Assembly: GCA_002839285.1 (NCBI GenBank)
Contig: PGXT01000018.1
Span: 2,401-52,412 of the forward strand
Origin: Spirochaetae bacterium HGW-Spirochaetae-5
Lineage (GTDB): Bacteria > Spirochaetota > UBA4802 > UBA5550
DNA: 50,012 nt
Direction: 5' to 3'
In this document: in pieces, positions 9,927 through 18,026 of the stretch
How positions within the stretch are numbered: the first letter of the stretch is position 1
Layout: each line of letters starts with the position of its first letter
Made by a program: the position numbers and the translations under genes
The notes under the pieces: generated by a model
What the model was told of the DNA's origin: nothing
Database searches by the model: none
The model's input: the letters and a program-made list of their open reading frames with translations, nothing else

Positions 9927-12900
9927 ATGATACTAAAAGAGATCTGCAGCAGAATAATCTCTTCCAGTGAATTTAAAGATCTGGATCTGAATAAGTTTGA
10001 AACCCAGTCTGTCGAAGGTATATCTCCGGCATCGTATCCATTTATAATTTCATCTATATTCCAGGCAAAAAAAAATCAGACCTTCATCGTAACCGAAAAT
10101 ATCCAGCAGATGAATGATCTCTATCTCGATCTGACATGCTTTATCGATGAACAGTATCTGTATAAATTTCCACAATGGGAAACTCTCCCTTATGAATTCA
10201 TGTCCCCTCCGGAATCTATTGAAAGAGACAGGATAAAAACAATATATAAAATATTATCCGGCACACCCGCTGTTATTATTGCCACTGCCGATTCAGTAAT
10301 CCGTAAACTCCCGGCAGGAAGCTTCTTTATTAAAAAAGGATTAACACTTACGGCAGATGAAGAGTACCCCTTTGATGATATTATAACGACGCTGGTGCAG
10401 TACGGCTACACAAGGGAAACAAGGGTCGATTCATTCGGCCAGTTCTCCGTCAAGGGGAGTATTATAGACATCCACCTCTCTTCATTTGAAAATCCTCTGC
10501 GGCTCGATTTTTTCGGAGACACTCTTGAGTCGGTCAGAGAGTTTGACATAGAGACACAGCTCTCCGCCGGACTTGACAGACATGATGAAGTTACAATCTA
10601 TCCCAGAAGGGAACTTGTATTTTTTTCGAAAGAGATGAATGAGCTGAGAGATAAACTCAGGACAAAATTCAGCGATTCAATGGATCTCCCCGAAGAGTTC
10701 CGCAAATGGCTCAATAACGAAAATCATCCGGAAAGAATTCCGGGGCTGGAGGATCTTTTCAGTGAAATTACAGACTCATGCTCAATTGTCGACTATCTCG
10801 ACAGCAATGCATCATTGATACTGCTCGACTGGCCCGGGCTCATCTCAAGAGAGAACAGAACAGTAAAAAATTATGAAGAACTATACAGCCGGAAAAGCAG
10901 AGAGATCTACTGCATAGCACCGGAGATTCTCCTTGATCATGAAGTAATGGAAAAAGTCCGTAAAGAAGCTATATCTCTTCAGACATTTACAGCAAGTTCA
11001 GGCGCATTCAACTGGAGTATGAAGAGCATAAAAAACTATCAGGGTAAAATTAAATCTGTCCGTGACGACATAGAAGAGAGAGTTTCAGAGGGATGGAAAA
11101 TAATATTAACAACATCATTTGAAGGTCAGGCAAGGAGGCTGAGCGATCTCTTCGGAGAATTAAATCCCGACAGTGATTTCGAAAACTATAACGCCGAAGC
11201 ATCAGTGAATATAGTAATATCCCCATTAAGCACCGGAGTTGAGCTTGGCGAAATAAAGACTCTGGTTATAACCGATCATGAAATATTCGGGAAAAGCTAC
11301 CGCAAGAGAAAACATTTCAAAAACAAATCCTCCCGCCCCATCGAGACATTTCTGGATCTGAAACCGGGAGATTATGTTGTACATATCAACCACGGAATCG
11401 GAATATTCAGAAGCATCGAAAGAATGACTGCCGGAGGGGTGGAACGGGATTTCATTCTTATCGAATATGCGGGTGAGGATAAACTTTACGTGTCTCTGGA
11501 CCAGATAACATATGTCCAGAAATATATCGGAACAGAGGGACGCAAGCCCCGCATAGACGCCCTTGGACGACAATCTGCATGGAACAAAATTAAGCAGCGT
11601 GTAAAGGAATCTGTTGAAGATATAGCGCGGGATCTTATTAAAATATATTCCAAACGGAGCGCGCTTCAGGGCTTCCGTTTCCCGCCGGACACACAGTGGC
11701 AGGAGGAGTTCGAATCTCTCTTTGAATATGAAGAGACTCCCGATCAGATCACGGCAATTGAAGATGTTAAAGATGACATGGAGACCGACAAACCCATGGA
11801 CAGGCTCGTATGCGGAGATGTGGGATTCGGCAAAACCGAAGTAGCCATAAGAGCATCATTCAAAGCTGTAATGGCAGGGAAACAGGTCGCGATTCTTGTT
11901 CCAACGACAATCCTTGCTATGCAGCATTATGAAACATTCAAAAAAAGATTCAGCAGTTACCCTATAACAGTTGATATGATTTCACGATTCAGAACAAAGG
12001 GTGAAATTATAAAGATAAAGAGTAAACTGGCAAGTGCAGAGATCGATATTATAATCGGAACACACGCTATCCTTACGGCGGGTATTAATATTAAAAACCT
12101 GGGTCTTCTTATAATCGATGAGGAACAGCGCTTCGGTGTAAAACATAAAGAGGAACTTAAAAAATTCAGAACAATAGTTGATGTTCTTACTCTCTCGGCA
12201 ACACCGATCCCCAGGACTCTTCATATATCAATGGCCGGAATCAGGGATTTAACTATAATTGCCACACCGCCTGAAAGCCGGCAGGCCATAGAGACATATG
12301 TAATGGAAGAGAATCCCGACATTTTGAGAGAGGCGATCCTTAATGAAATCGCCCGGGGAGGCCAGGTCTTTTACGTTTACAACCGTGTACAGTCGATAGA
12401 GACACAGATGATACTTCTAAAGAATCTTGTCCCCGAAGCGTCTTTCTGTATAGGTCACGGGCAGATGCACGAACATGAACTTGAAGATATAATGATAGAT
12501 TTCATGAATAAAAAATACGATGTTCTTATCAGTACTACAATAATTGAATCGGGGCTTGACATCCCTAATGTCAACACAATCATCATAAACCGGGCTGACA
12601 CCTTCGGTCTTTCACAGCTCTACCAGCTGAAAGGGAGAGTGGGAAGATCAACAAGACAGGCCTACGCATATCTATTCTACCCGAGACATGCTTCGCTTAC
12701 CGAGGATGCGCAGAAACGCCTTCAGGTTATTGCCGAGTATTCAGAGCTTGGAAGCGGATTTAAAATAGCCATGAAAGATCTAGAAATACGCGGAGCCGGA
12801 AATATTATAGGACATGAACAGTCGGGAAGTATAATGGATGTGGGATTCGATCTCTACTGCCAGATGCTTGAAGATGAAATAAAACTTCTGAAAGGTGAGG

Positions 12901-13352
12901 AGATAAAGGAATATTTCCGGACTTCCCTTTTTATAAAAACAGATTTTTTCATACCAGATACTTATATGAATGATGATAAGCAGAAAATAGAATTCTATAA
13001 AAGATTCGAATCCTGCGAAACAGCAGAAGAGGTTGACCGGCTTGAAACTGAATTAATTGACCGCTTCGGAACACCGCCAACCGAGGTTAACACTCTGATT
13101 GAGCTCGAGAGGATAAGGGCCATTTCATCCTCTCTTAAAATCAGTGAACTCCTTGAAGAGGGTGATAAAATCAAGATCAGAATTTCATCACTATGTGTAA
13201 TATCTGGTGAAAAACTTGGCGCTGCAGTATCAAAAGATAAAAGGCTCTCCCTCGACCCCAATGACCCTGAGCTTATCGTCATGAAATACAATGAAAAATC
13301 CCAGGAAAAAAAGTTATACGAATTAAAAAAATGGTTGCAACAATTTATGTAA
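9927..13352 (+). CDS. mfd: Transcription-repair coupling factor Mfd
   Basis: Mfd is a DNA translocase that removes RNA polymerase stalled at lesions and recruits UvrA. The 1141-residue protein has the full domain set. These are a UvrB-like N-terminal module (about 1-330), a CarD-like RNA-polymerase-interaction domain near residue 477 (LKPGDYVVHINHGIGIF), and RecG-like helicase motors with Walker A GDVGFGKTE near 630 and DEEQ near 730. They are followed by motifs TLSATPIPRTLH and GRVGRS, and a C-terminal TRCF domain (about 1000-1110). No truncation or odd residues were seen. The start ATG has only a weak ribosome-binding site. It has its own transcript; the flanking lipoprotein gene starts 165 bp downstream. 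Confidence 0.97.
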   Translation: MILKEICSRIISSSEFKDLDLNKFETQSVEGISPASYPFIISSIFQAKKNQTFIVTENIQQMNDLYLDLTCFIDEQYLYKFPQWETLPYEFMSPPESIERDRIKTIYKILSGTPAVIIATADSVIRKLPAGSFFIKKGLTLTADEEYPFDDIITTLVQYGYTRETRVDSFGQFSVKGSIIDIHLSSFENPLRLDFFGDTLESVREFDIETQLSAGLDRHDEVTIYPRRELVFFSKEMNELRDKLRTKFSDSMDLPEEFRKWLNNENHPERIPGLEDLFSEITDSCSIVDYLDSNASLILLDWPGLISRENRTVKNYEELYSRKSREIYCIAPEILLDHEVMEKVRKEAISLQTFTASSGAFNWSMKSIKNYQGKIKSVRDDIEERVSEGWKIILTTSFEGQARRLSDLFGELNPDSDFENYNAEASVNIVISPLSTGVELGEIKTLVITDHEIFGKSYRKRKHFKNKSSRPIETFLDLKPGDYVVHINHGIGIFRSIERMTAGGVERDFILIEYAGEDKLYVSLDQITYVQKYIGTEGRKPRIDALGRQSAWNKIKQRVKESVEDIARDLIKIYSKRSALQGFRFPPDTQWQEEFESLFEYEETPDQITAIEDVKDDMETDKPMDRLVCGDVGFGKTEVAIRASFKAVMAGKQVAILVPTTILAMQHYETFKKRFSSYPITVDMISRFRTKGEIIKIKSKLASAEIDIIIGTHAILTAGINIKNLGLLIIDEEQRFGVKHKEELKKFRTIVDVLTLSATPIPRTLHISMAGIRDLTIIATPPESRQAIETYVMEENPDILREAILNEIARGGQVFYVYNRVQSIETQMILLKNLVPEASFCIGHGQMHEHELEDIMIDFMNKKYDVLISTTIIESGLDIPNVNTIIINRADTFGLSQLYQLKGRVGRSTRQAYAYLFYPRHASLTEDAQKRLQVIAEYSELGSGFKIAMKDLEIRGAGNIIGHEQSGSIMDVGFDLYCQMLEDEIKLLKGEEIKEYFRTSLFIKTDFFIPDTYMNDDKQKIEFYKRFESCETAEEVDRLETELIDRFGTPPTEVNTLIELERIRAISSSLKISELLEEGDKIKIRISSLCVISGEKLGAAVSKDKRLSLDPNDPELIVMKYNEKSQEKKLYELKKWLQQFM

Positions 13353-13517
13353 CTAAATTGATAATTAGATACTTACTAACCATAACTTCAAAAATATGTA
13401 ACTGCTGATTTAATATTGGTTATACTTTCTGCCTCAAATAAACGGGCGGGGGTCTGTTTAAATACTTTAATTAAGCAAGTGCATGGAAATTTTATTAAAA
13501 AAAACTAAGGACGAAAT

Positions 13518-14132
13518 ATGAAAATTAAACACCTCTTAACAATTTTAATTATAACTATGCTGATTATTCCTCAGATTTCATGTAAAAAAGAATGGGCCGC
13601 AAAAGTAGACGGCGAAACTATTTCTATGGAAGATTTTAACAAGTTTTATTATCTCCAGAGCAAAATGATGGCAAATGTAGAGACAAATGAAGAAGTTGAC
13701 AAACTTGCTGAAAACCCGGCTTACGCAAATCATCCGCTTTTAAGCAAGGCCGGCTTCCTCGACCATATAATAGCCCAGAAACTCCTCTACAAAAAAGCTA
13801 TGAATGATAAATCAATAGATAAAGATGAACTTAAAACTGTAATAGAGATGATAAAAATCCAGACTGCAGCACAGTATTATCTTGGTAAAAAACTGAAAGA
13901 TAAAATAACCGTTTCGGATGAAGAAGTAACAGCTGTTTACAATCAGAATAAATCAAAATTTGCAGGAAGAACTGCTGATGAAGCAACTGCATATATCAAA
14001 CAGCAGATTTTTACACAAAAATCAAGACAGGAAACAAATAAGTACATAATGGAGCTTATTGCTGAAAGCAAAGTTGAAAAAGACGGATTTAAAGACTCTG
14101 TAAAAACTCCTGCTGAAACAAAAGCTGAATAA
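13518..14132 (+). CDS. SurA-N-like periplasmic chaperone lipoprotein without a PPIase domain
   Basis: The 204-residue protein has a hydrophobic signal ending at PQISC with Cys22 as the probable lipidated residue. The mature part resembles the N-terminal chaperone region of SurA and trigger-factor-like peptidyl-prolyl isomerases. It begins with AKVDGETISMEDFNKFY (the VNGxxIxxxDF-type hallmark), followed by long helices including LLSKAGFLDHIIAQKLLYKKA and a C-terminal helix with KSRQETNKYIMELI. The parvulin catalytic domain is absent, so it would act as a holdase, not an isomerase. The gene lies between mfd and the strong terminator at 14171-14212 and is probably monocistronic. Confidence 0.78.
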   Translation: MKIKHLLTILIITMLIIPQISCKKEWAAKVDGETISMEDFNKFYYLQSKMMANVETNEEVDKLAENPAYANHPLLSKAGFLDHIIAQKLLYKKAMNDKSIDKDELKTVIEMIKIQTAAQYYLGKKLKDKITVSDEEVTAVYNQNKSKFAGRTADEATAYIKQQIFTQKSRQETNKYIMELIAESKVEKDGFKDSVKTPAETKAE

Positions 14133-14170
14133 AAACATAATCTAATGCCCTGAATCGTGGTAATCAATAA

Positions 14171-14212
14171 TGTATAAAAATGCCGGGATATATCTCCCGG
14201 CATTTTTATACA
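14171..14212. terminator. Intrinsic terminator after the SurA-N-like gene
   Basis: A perfect 18-bp stem (14171-14188 with 14195-14212) has a GC core TGCCGGGA and runs of A and T on either side, so it could work in both directions. It lies 38 bp after the stop codon at 14132. Confidence 0.9.
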
Positions 14213-14292
14213 TTCACTATCCTTAATTATCCAGACCGATGGATTTCGCCCCCTGTAAAAGAATAAATTAAAAAAAAATAAAAAATTTAATA

Positions 14293-14322
14293 TTGACTAA
14301 TATATTGTTTTAATGATATATA
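14293..14322 (+). promoter_or_regulatory. Possible promoter for the lipoprotein pair at 14355
   Basis: TTGACT (14293-14298) and TATATA (14317-14322) are separated by 18 bp, with GAGG upstream of the 14355 start. The region is very AT-rich, so chance matches are likely. Confidence 0.4.
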
Positions 14323-14354
14323 TTAAATTCAAATATTTTAAATGAGGTAGCTAA

Positions 14355-14924
14355 ATGACATCGGTAAGCCATTTAAAAAAAATAGTCATTTTCATTTTAA
14401 CTTCTATTTTTATAGTATCCTGCAGTTCAAAAAAGGGGCTGATACACTCTTCTGCTAAACTCTCCCCCAATTCTAAAATTGCAGTTATAATCGATTCAGA
14501 AAATAATATCAAAAATGCCGTACTGATCACATTCCTGAAGCAGGGATTCAGAGTAAAAGCGGTTAACGCTTCCGATTTATACACCATGAAAGATGTTTAT
14601 GATATCTCTGACCTGAAAAAACTCTCGTACAACATGTCTGATGACACAGTTTCCACAGTTCAAAAAACCTATGATAATGTTTACAAACTTCACGTGTATA
14701 ATTTTGAGCTTAATAAAGCTGAAACACTGAAGCAGATCAGAACAGAATGGGATGTTGAATACATTGTACTCATTGATCTCAAAAATTGGGAAAAAGTCAG
14801 CTGGGCAAGAGTTATAAATCTAAGAACATTTGAGATTGACTTTATTGAAAATTACCCCACAGCATATAATGACAATGTGCAGACAATTACTGAGCATTTT
14901 ATACAAAACATAACCGGTAAATAA
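14355..14924 (+). CDS. Uncharacterised lipoprotein sharing a domain with the next gene
   Basis: The 189-residue protein has a typical lipoprotein signal (hydrophobic 10-22, lipobox IVSC with Cys23). I recognise no named family. The mature part (about 38-185) matches the C-terminal half of the next gene product by eye. Shared landmarks include SK[IL] followed by a short beta strand, FxKxG[FY]R, an [S/D]LY turn, a second strand-rich block (YIVLIDL against YLIIIGF) and WARVINLRTFEI against WVRCINIKNNKL. GAGG precedes the ATG. The gene after it starts 4 bp downstream at TTG. The two probably arose by domain duplication and act together in the envelope. Confidence 0.75.
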   Translation: MTSVSHLKKIVIFILTSIFIVSCSSKKGLIHSSAKLSPNSKIAVIIDSENNIKNAVLITFLKQGFRVKAVNASDLYTMKDVYDISDLKKLSYNMSDDTVSTVQKTYDNVYKLHVYNFELNKAETLKQIRTEWDVEYIVLIDLKNWEKVSWARVINLRTFEIDFIENYPTAYNDNVQTITEHFIQNITGK

Positions 14925-14928
14925 GAAA

Positions 14929-15966
14929 TTGAAGTACCTGTTTATAAATATTGTCTTTAGCGCTGCCGTTGTTTTACTAAGCGGAACTGCAGCATATTCA
15001 GAAAGTGCAGCATTCGGTTTTTTTGTTAACGAAAGCGGTAACGAGAGTTTCAACTATCTTGAAAAGATTTTACCCAATTCATTTGCCGGCACTTTAAAAA
15101 ACAGGCACAACTTTGATATAATAAAACCGGCACAGATTCCTTCTCTCACATTCGAAGAGGACAACAATTTTAAAACCGAGCTCAGGGAGAGGGATCTTAA
15201 GAACGTCACAGATAATGTCAGTGCGGATTATTTCATATACGGGACTTTTAAATCTCTTGATAACAACAGAATCCTTCTTAAGGTAAATGTTTATAAAAAA
15301 GGAACATCTAGTGTATTTTACTTCGAAGAGATCGGATACCTCGAAACTGAAATATTCAAACTTGTAGATAATATTGCTCTGCAGATCAGCAGCATAGCCA
15401 GCGAATCAGCAATTTACAAAAACGAAAAAATAACACCCAAATCTAAACTGTCAATCCTTACAAATATTGACGGCCCGGATCTTAACTCTCTCTATTATGA
15501 ATTTATGAAAGGCGGATACAGACTATCCGCCACGCAGGGGAACAGTCTTTACGGTTTAATTGATGATGAGCAGATAAACAGATTTTATCACATCAGCGGA
15601 GTCAACGCATCATTTCACCGGATACACGATCCGAAGGAGATTGAACTGATGTATGGCACCTGGTCCGGTGCTGATTATTATAAAAGCATTACTGAACAGA
15701 AAAATTCTTATGACAAATACGCCTTCAATTATATTAAAACAAAAAATGATGTTCTTCAGAAATTCAGAGAATCAGGTACTGATAATTCAGATTATCTGAT
15801 AATTATCGGATTTGACTGCGGCAGGTCAACTGCATGGGTAAGATGCATCAACATTAAAAACAATAAACTGATAATTACAGAGAGCGGAATTAAAGGTTCA
15901 TCCGTTCCGGAAATTACAAAGAATATAATATCCAGCCTTACAACCGGACTCCCCGGTACAAAATAG
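14929..15966 (+). CDS. Exported two-domain protein (CsgG/LpoB-like N terminus plus repeated domain)
   Basis: Translation most likely starts at TTG 14929, giving MKYLF and a clear signal peptide (1-22, cut near TAAYS). The first domain (about 25-155) looks like CsgG, TolB-N or LpoB folds: FGFFVNESGNES, a helix YLEKILPNSFAGTLKNRHNF, then ADYFIYGTF and alternating strands. The second domain (about 170-340) is the same unrecognised domain that makes up the preceding lipoprotein. There is no lipobox, so the mature protein is likely periplasmic. Spacing of 4 bp to the preceding gene indicates one operon. It ends 3 bp from the convergent TPR gene with no terminator between them. Confidence 0.72.
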   Translation: MKYLFINIVFSAAVVLLSGTAAYSESAAFGFFVNESGNESFNYLEKILPNSFAGTLKNRHNFDIIKPAQIPSLTFEEDNNFKTELRERDLKNVTDNVSADYFIYGTFKSLDNNRILLKVNVYKKGTSSVFYFEEIGYLETEIFKLVDNIALQISSIASESAIYKNEKITPKSKLSILTNIDGPDLNSLYYEFMKGGYRLSATQGNSLYGLIDDEQINRFYHISGVNASFHRIHDPKEIELMYGTWSGADYYKSITEQKNSYDKYAFNYIKTKNDVLQKFRESGTDNSDYLIIIGFDCGRSTAWVRCINIKNNKLIITESGIKGSSVPEITKNIISSLTTGLPGTK

Positions 15967-15969
15967 CTT

Positions 15970-16674
15970 TTACCTGCTTCTCAGGAGTATTTCAGCTTCT
16001 TTGTATGATCCCGACTTCCGGTATGAGTCTATTAAAGCTTTTTTATAGATCTGATTATAACGGTCTGATTCATAGGCATATTTTATATAACCGGCAGCTT
16101 CCTGAAGTTTACCTTTTTTTTCAAGATTAAGTCCTAAATAAAATGATAACTCAGGCAGCATAAAAGTGTGATTCTTTACATAATTAAGCATAGCCAGCGA
16201 CTCATCATATCTCCCCTTTTTATATAATGATACGCCGTAATAAAGAGCAGTATTAACATTTTTGAGCATAATACCCTTTTCGTAAAAGAATATCAGATCA
16301 CCATAATGCCCATCATTGTAGAGGTTTTTTAACATTTCTTCAAGAATCCGGTTATCCTCCATGGATTCAACTGGAATTCCGGCAAAAATCTCTGCCCCTT
16401 TTAAAGTATTACCCTGCTGGAGATAATTGAAAGCTGCGATTTTTTTAAAATCGATATTTTCAGGATAAATAATCAAAAGCGGTTCTAAAAATTTTTCAGT
16501 CCCGATATAATTCTTTTCATCATACATCTTCCGGGCCTTATCAGCTAAATCCTTTCCTTTATAAAATTTATTATAGTAAATTCTAAGATAATTGATATAC
16601 ACCCGCTCGCTATATTTAAAAGAAACGAAACCGGTAACCGAAAAGAGTAAAATAATCACTATAAATTTCTTCAT
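15970..16674 (-). CDS. TPR-repeat protein with N-terminal signal or anchor
   Basis: The 234-residue protein begins with a hydrophobic segment (about 4-20, no cysteine), so it is exported or anchored with the rest in the periplasm. Helical repeats run through the mature part. The clearest TPR units are ALYYGVSLYKKGRYDESLAM (about 140-165) and PELSFYLGLNLEKKGKLQEA (about 175-200), and a last helix pair ends in YKEAEILL. TPR arrays mediate protein-protein contacts; no enzymatic domain is present. It is transcribed divergently from the LolA-like gene at 16832 across 157 bp of very AT-rich sequence. No specific partner can be named. Confidence 0.8.
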   Translation of the reverse strand: MKKFIVIILLFSVTGFVSFKYSERVYINYLRIYYNKFYKGKDLADKARKMYDEKNYIGTEKFLEPLLIIYPENIDFKKIAAFNYLQQGNTLKGAEIFAGIPVESMEDNRILEEMLKNLYNDGHYGDLIFFYEKGIMLKNVNTALYYGVSLYKKGRYDESLAMLNYVKNHTFMLPELSFYLGLNLEKKGKLQEAAGYIKYAYESDRYNQIYKKALIDSYRKSGSYKEAEILLRSR

Positions 16675-16831
16675 TCTATTAAAAACCTCAAATTACAGTT
16701 TATGATTAGTTACCCAAAAAACAATATTTAATTCTTGAAATATATCAATATAAAAAATAATTTAACAAAAAATGAAAAAAAATTTAAATTAATACTCTTC
16801 CAGACGTATTAATAATTAAGGAAATAGAGAA

Positions 16832-17437
16832 ATGAAGAGAGCAATTTTTATAATCACTATTATGTTTGTTTCAATATATGATTATTCATTCGCCCTGACC
16901 GGCGATGAAGCATTAGCAAATTTCAGAGGAAGGATGAACAGTATAGGGAAACTCACGGGTATTATCGCCTGGTCACATTCATCGGGAGAATCCTATACCG
17001 GAAGTTTTAAATATATGAGTCCCGGTAAAATTTATATTAAATTCAGCAACCCTTCAGGGAAAACCATTGTATCAAACGGGAGAAGTCTCTGGGTTTATTC
17101 TCCGGGAAGCAATATCTGCGGAGTCCAGGATCTCGGCGGCGGCGGTTCAGGCGGTATAGCAGCACTTACAAGCGGATACTTTGCCATAGTAACAGCTCAG
17201 GGACCGGGCGGATACACCATCAAACTTAAAAGCAGTGATAAGTCATTTTCTGAAATTATTCTTATGGTGGATTCAACTTTTTTTCTTAAGAAAGCAATGC
17301 TTAAGTCAAAGAGCGGGGGAACCTACAATTTTTCAATATCAAATATAAACAGCGACGCCTCTGTAATATCAAGTATTTTTGATTTTAATGTACCATCAAG
17401 CGCTCAGGTTGTTAAAAATCCCCTTAACATAAAATGA
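16832..17437 (+). CDS. Second LolA-like outer-membrane lipoprotein carrier
   Basis: The 201-residue protein has a signal peptide (1-21, ending YSFA) and a LolA-like mature part. A short N-terminal helix is followed by strands ITGIIAWSHSSGESYTGSF and KIYIKFSNPSGKTIVSNGRSLW, a Gly-rich loop (about 108-114), and closing strands with IILMVDSTFFLKKAMLKS. The length is close to classical LolA (about 200 residues), so this is the better candidate for the housekeeping carrier. The next gene, a small outer-membrane barrel, starts 10 bp downstream at TTG, and a ComEC-like gene overlaps that one, suggesting a three-gene transcript. Confidence 0.82.
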   Translation: MKRAIFIITIMFVSIYDYSFALTGDEALANFRGRMNSIGKLTGIIAWSHSSGESYTGSFKYMSPGKIYIKFSNPSGKTIVSNGRSLWVYSPGSNICGVQDLGGGGSGGIAALTSGYFAIVTAQGPGGYTIKLKSSDKSFSEIILMVDSTFFLKKAMLKSKSGGTYNFSISNINSDASVISSIFDFNVPSSAQVVKNPLNIK

Positions 17438-17447
17438 GGACCAGAAA

Positions 17448-18026
17448 TTGAAAAGGACAAAAATAGCATCAGCAATTATTACAGTTCTTCTCTTCACATC
17501 TTTTCTTTATCCTCAGGAGATAAGGGAGGAGGAGAGCCTGAATTATACCTATATTGGTCCTTCGGTTTCATATGCATATAACAAAGCTGAATACACCGAC
17601 TGGTTTGAGACATCAACAGAGACAAGATCAATGTCTGGAAGCACCCTCTCCGGCGGAGCCTCGATTAATATTTTTACCGATAATTTATGCGGTGAATTCC
17701 AGTTTAAATATGCCTACAGTAAATTCGACTTTATCCTGACAAATCTGGACTTCAGCATTTCCGGTAAATACTATTATGCTTTGAACAGTACGGTATCTAT
17801 TGGAGCTGGACCTGGATTGTATTTCGAATCACCGCCATCTAACAGGAAGCATAACGGCAGCGCCGGGTTACAGATTCCTGTTTCACTGCTTTTGAACACC
17901 ACTGCAGATTCTAAACTATTTTTTGATCTATTCTCCAGATATGGATCTTTCGGAATTGGAGAGAACACTAAATCAATCTCAGCAGGAGTTAATGTCGGAT
18001 TCATCTACAAAGTCGGACGGATATAG
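17448..18026 (+). CDS. Small outer-membrane beta-barrel protein
   Basis: The start is TTG 17448, supported by GAGG 8-11 nt upstream. The 192-residue protein has a signal peptide (about 1-22, ending SFLYPQ) and a mature region of alternating strands. Examples are YIGPSVSYAYNKAEY, LSGGASINIFTDNLCGEFQF, LNSTVSIGAGPGLYF and a terminal SAGVNVGFIYKVGRI strand, typical of 8-stranded OmpA/OmpX/OmpW-like barrels. It lies directly behind a LolA-like gene. Its last 35 bp overlap the presumed start of the ComEC-like gene. No ligand or enzyme motif is seen; function is unknown. Confidence 0.75.
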   Translation: MKRTKIASAIITVLLFTSFLYPQEIREEESLNYTYIGPSVSYAYNKAEYTDWFETSTETRSMSGSTLSGGASINIFTDNLCGEFQFKYAYSKFDFILTNLDFSISGKYYYALNSTVSIGAGPGLYFESPPSNRKHNGSAGLQIPVSLLLNTTADSKLFFDLFSRYGSFGIGENTKSISAGVNVGFIYKVGRI

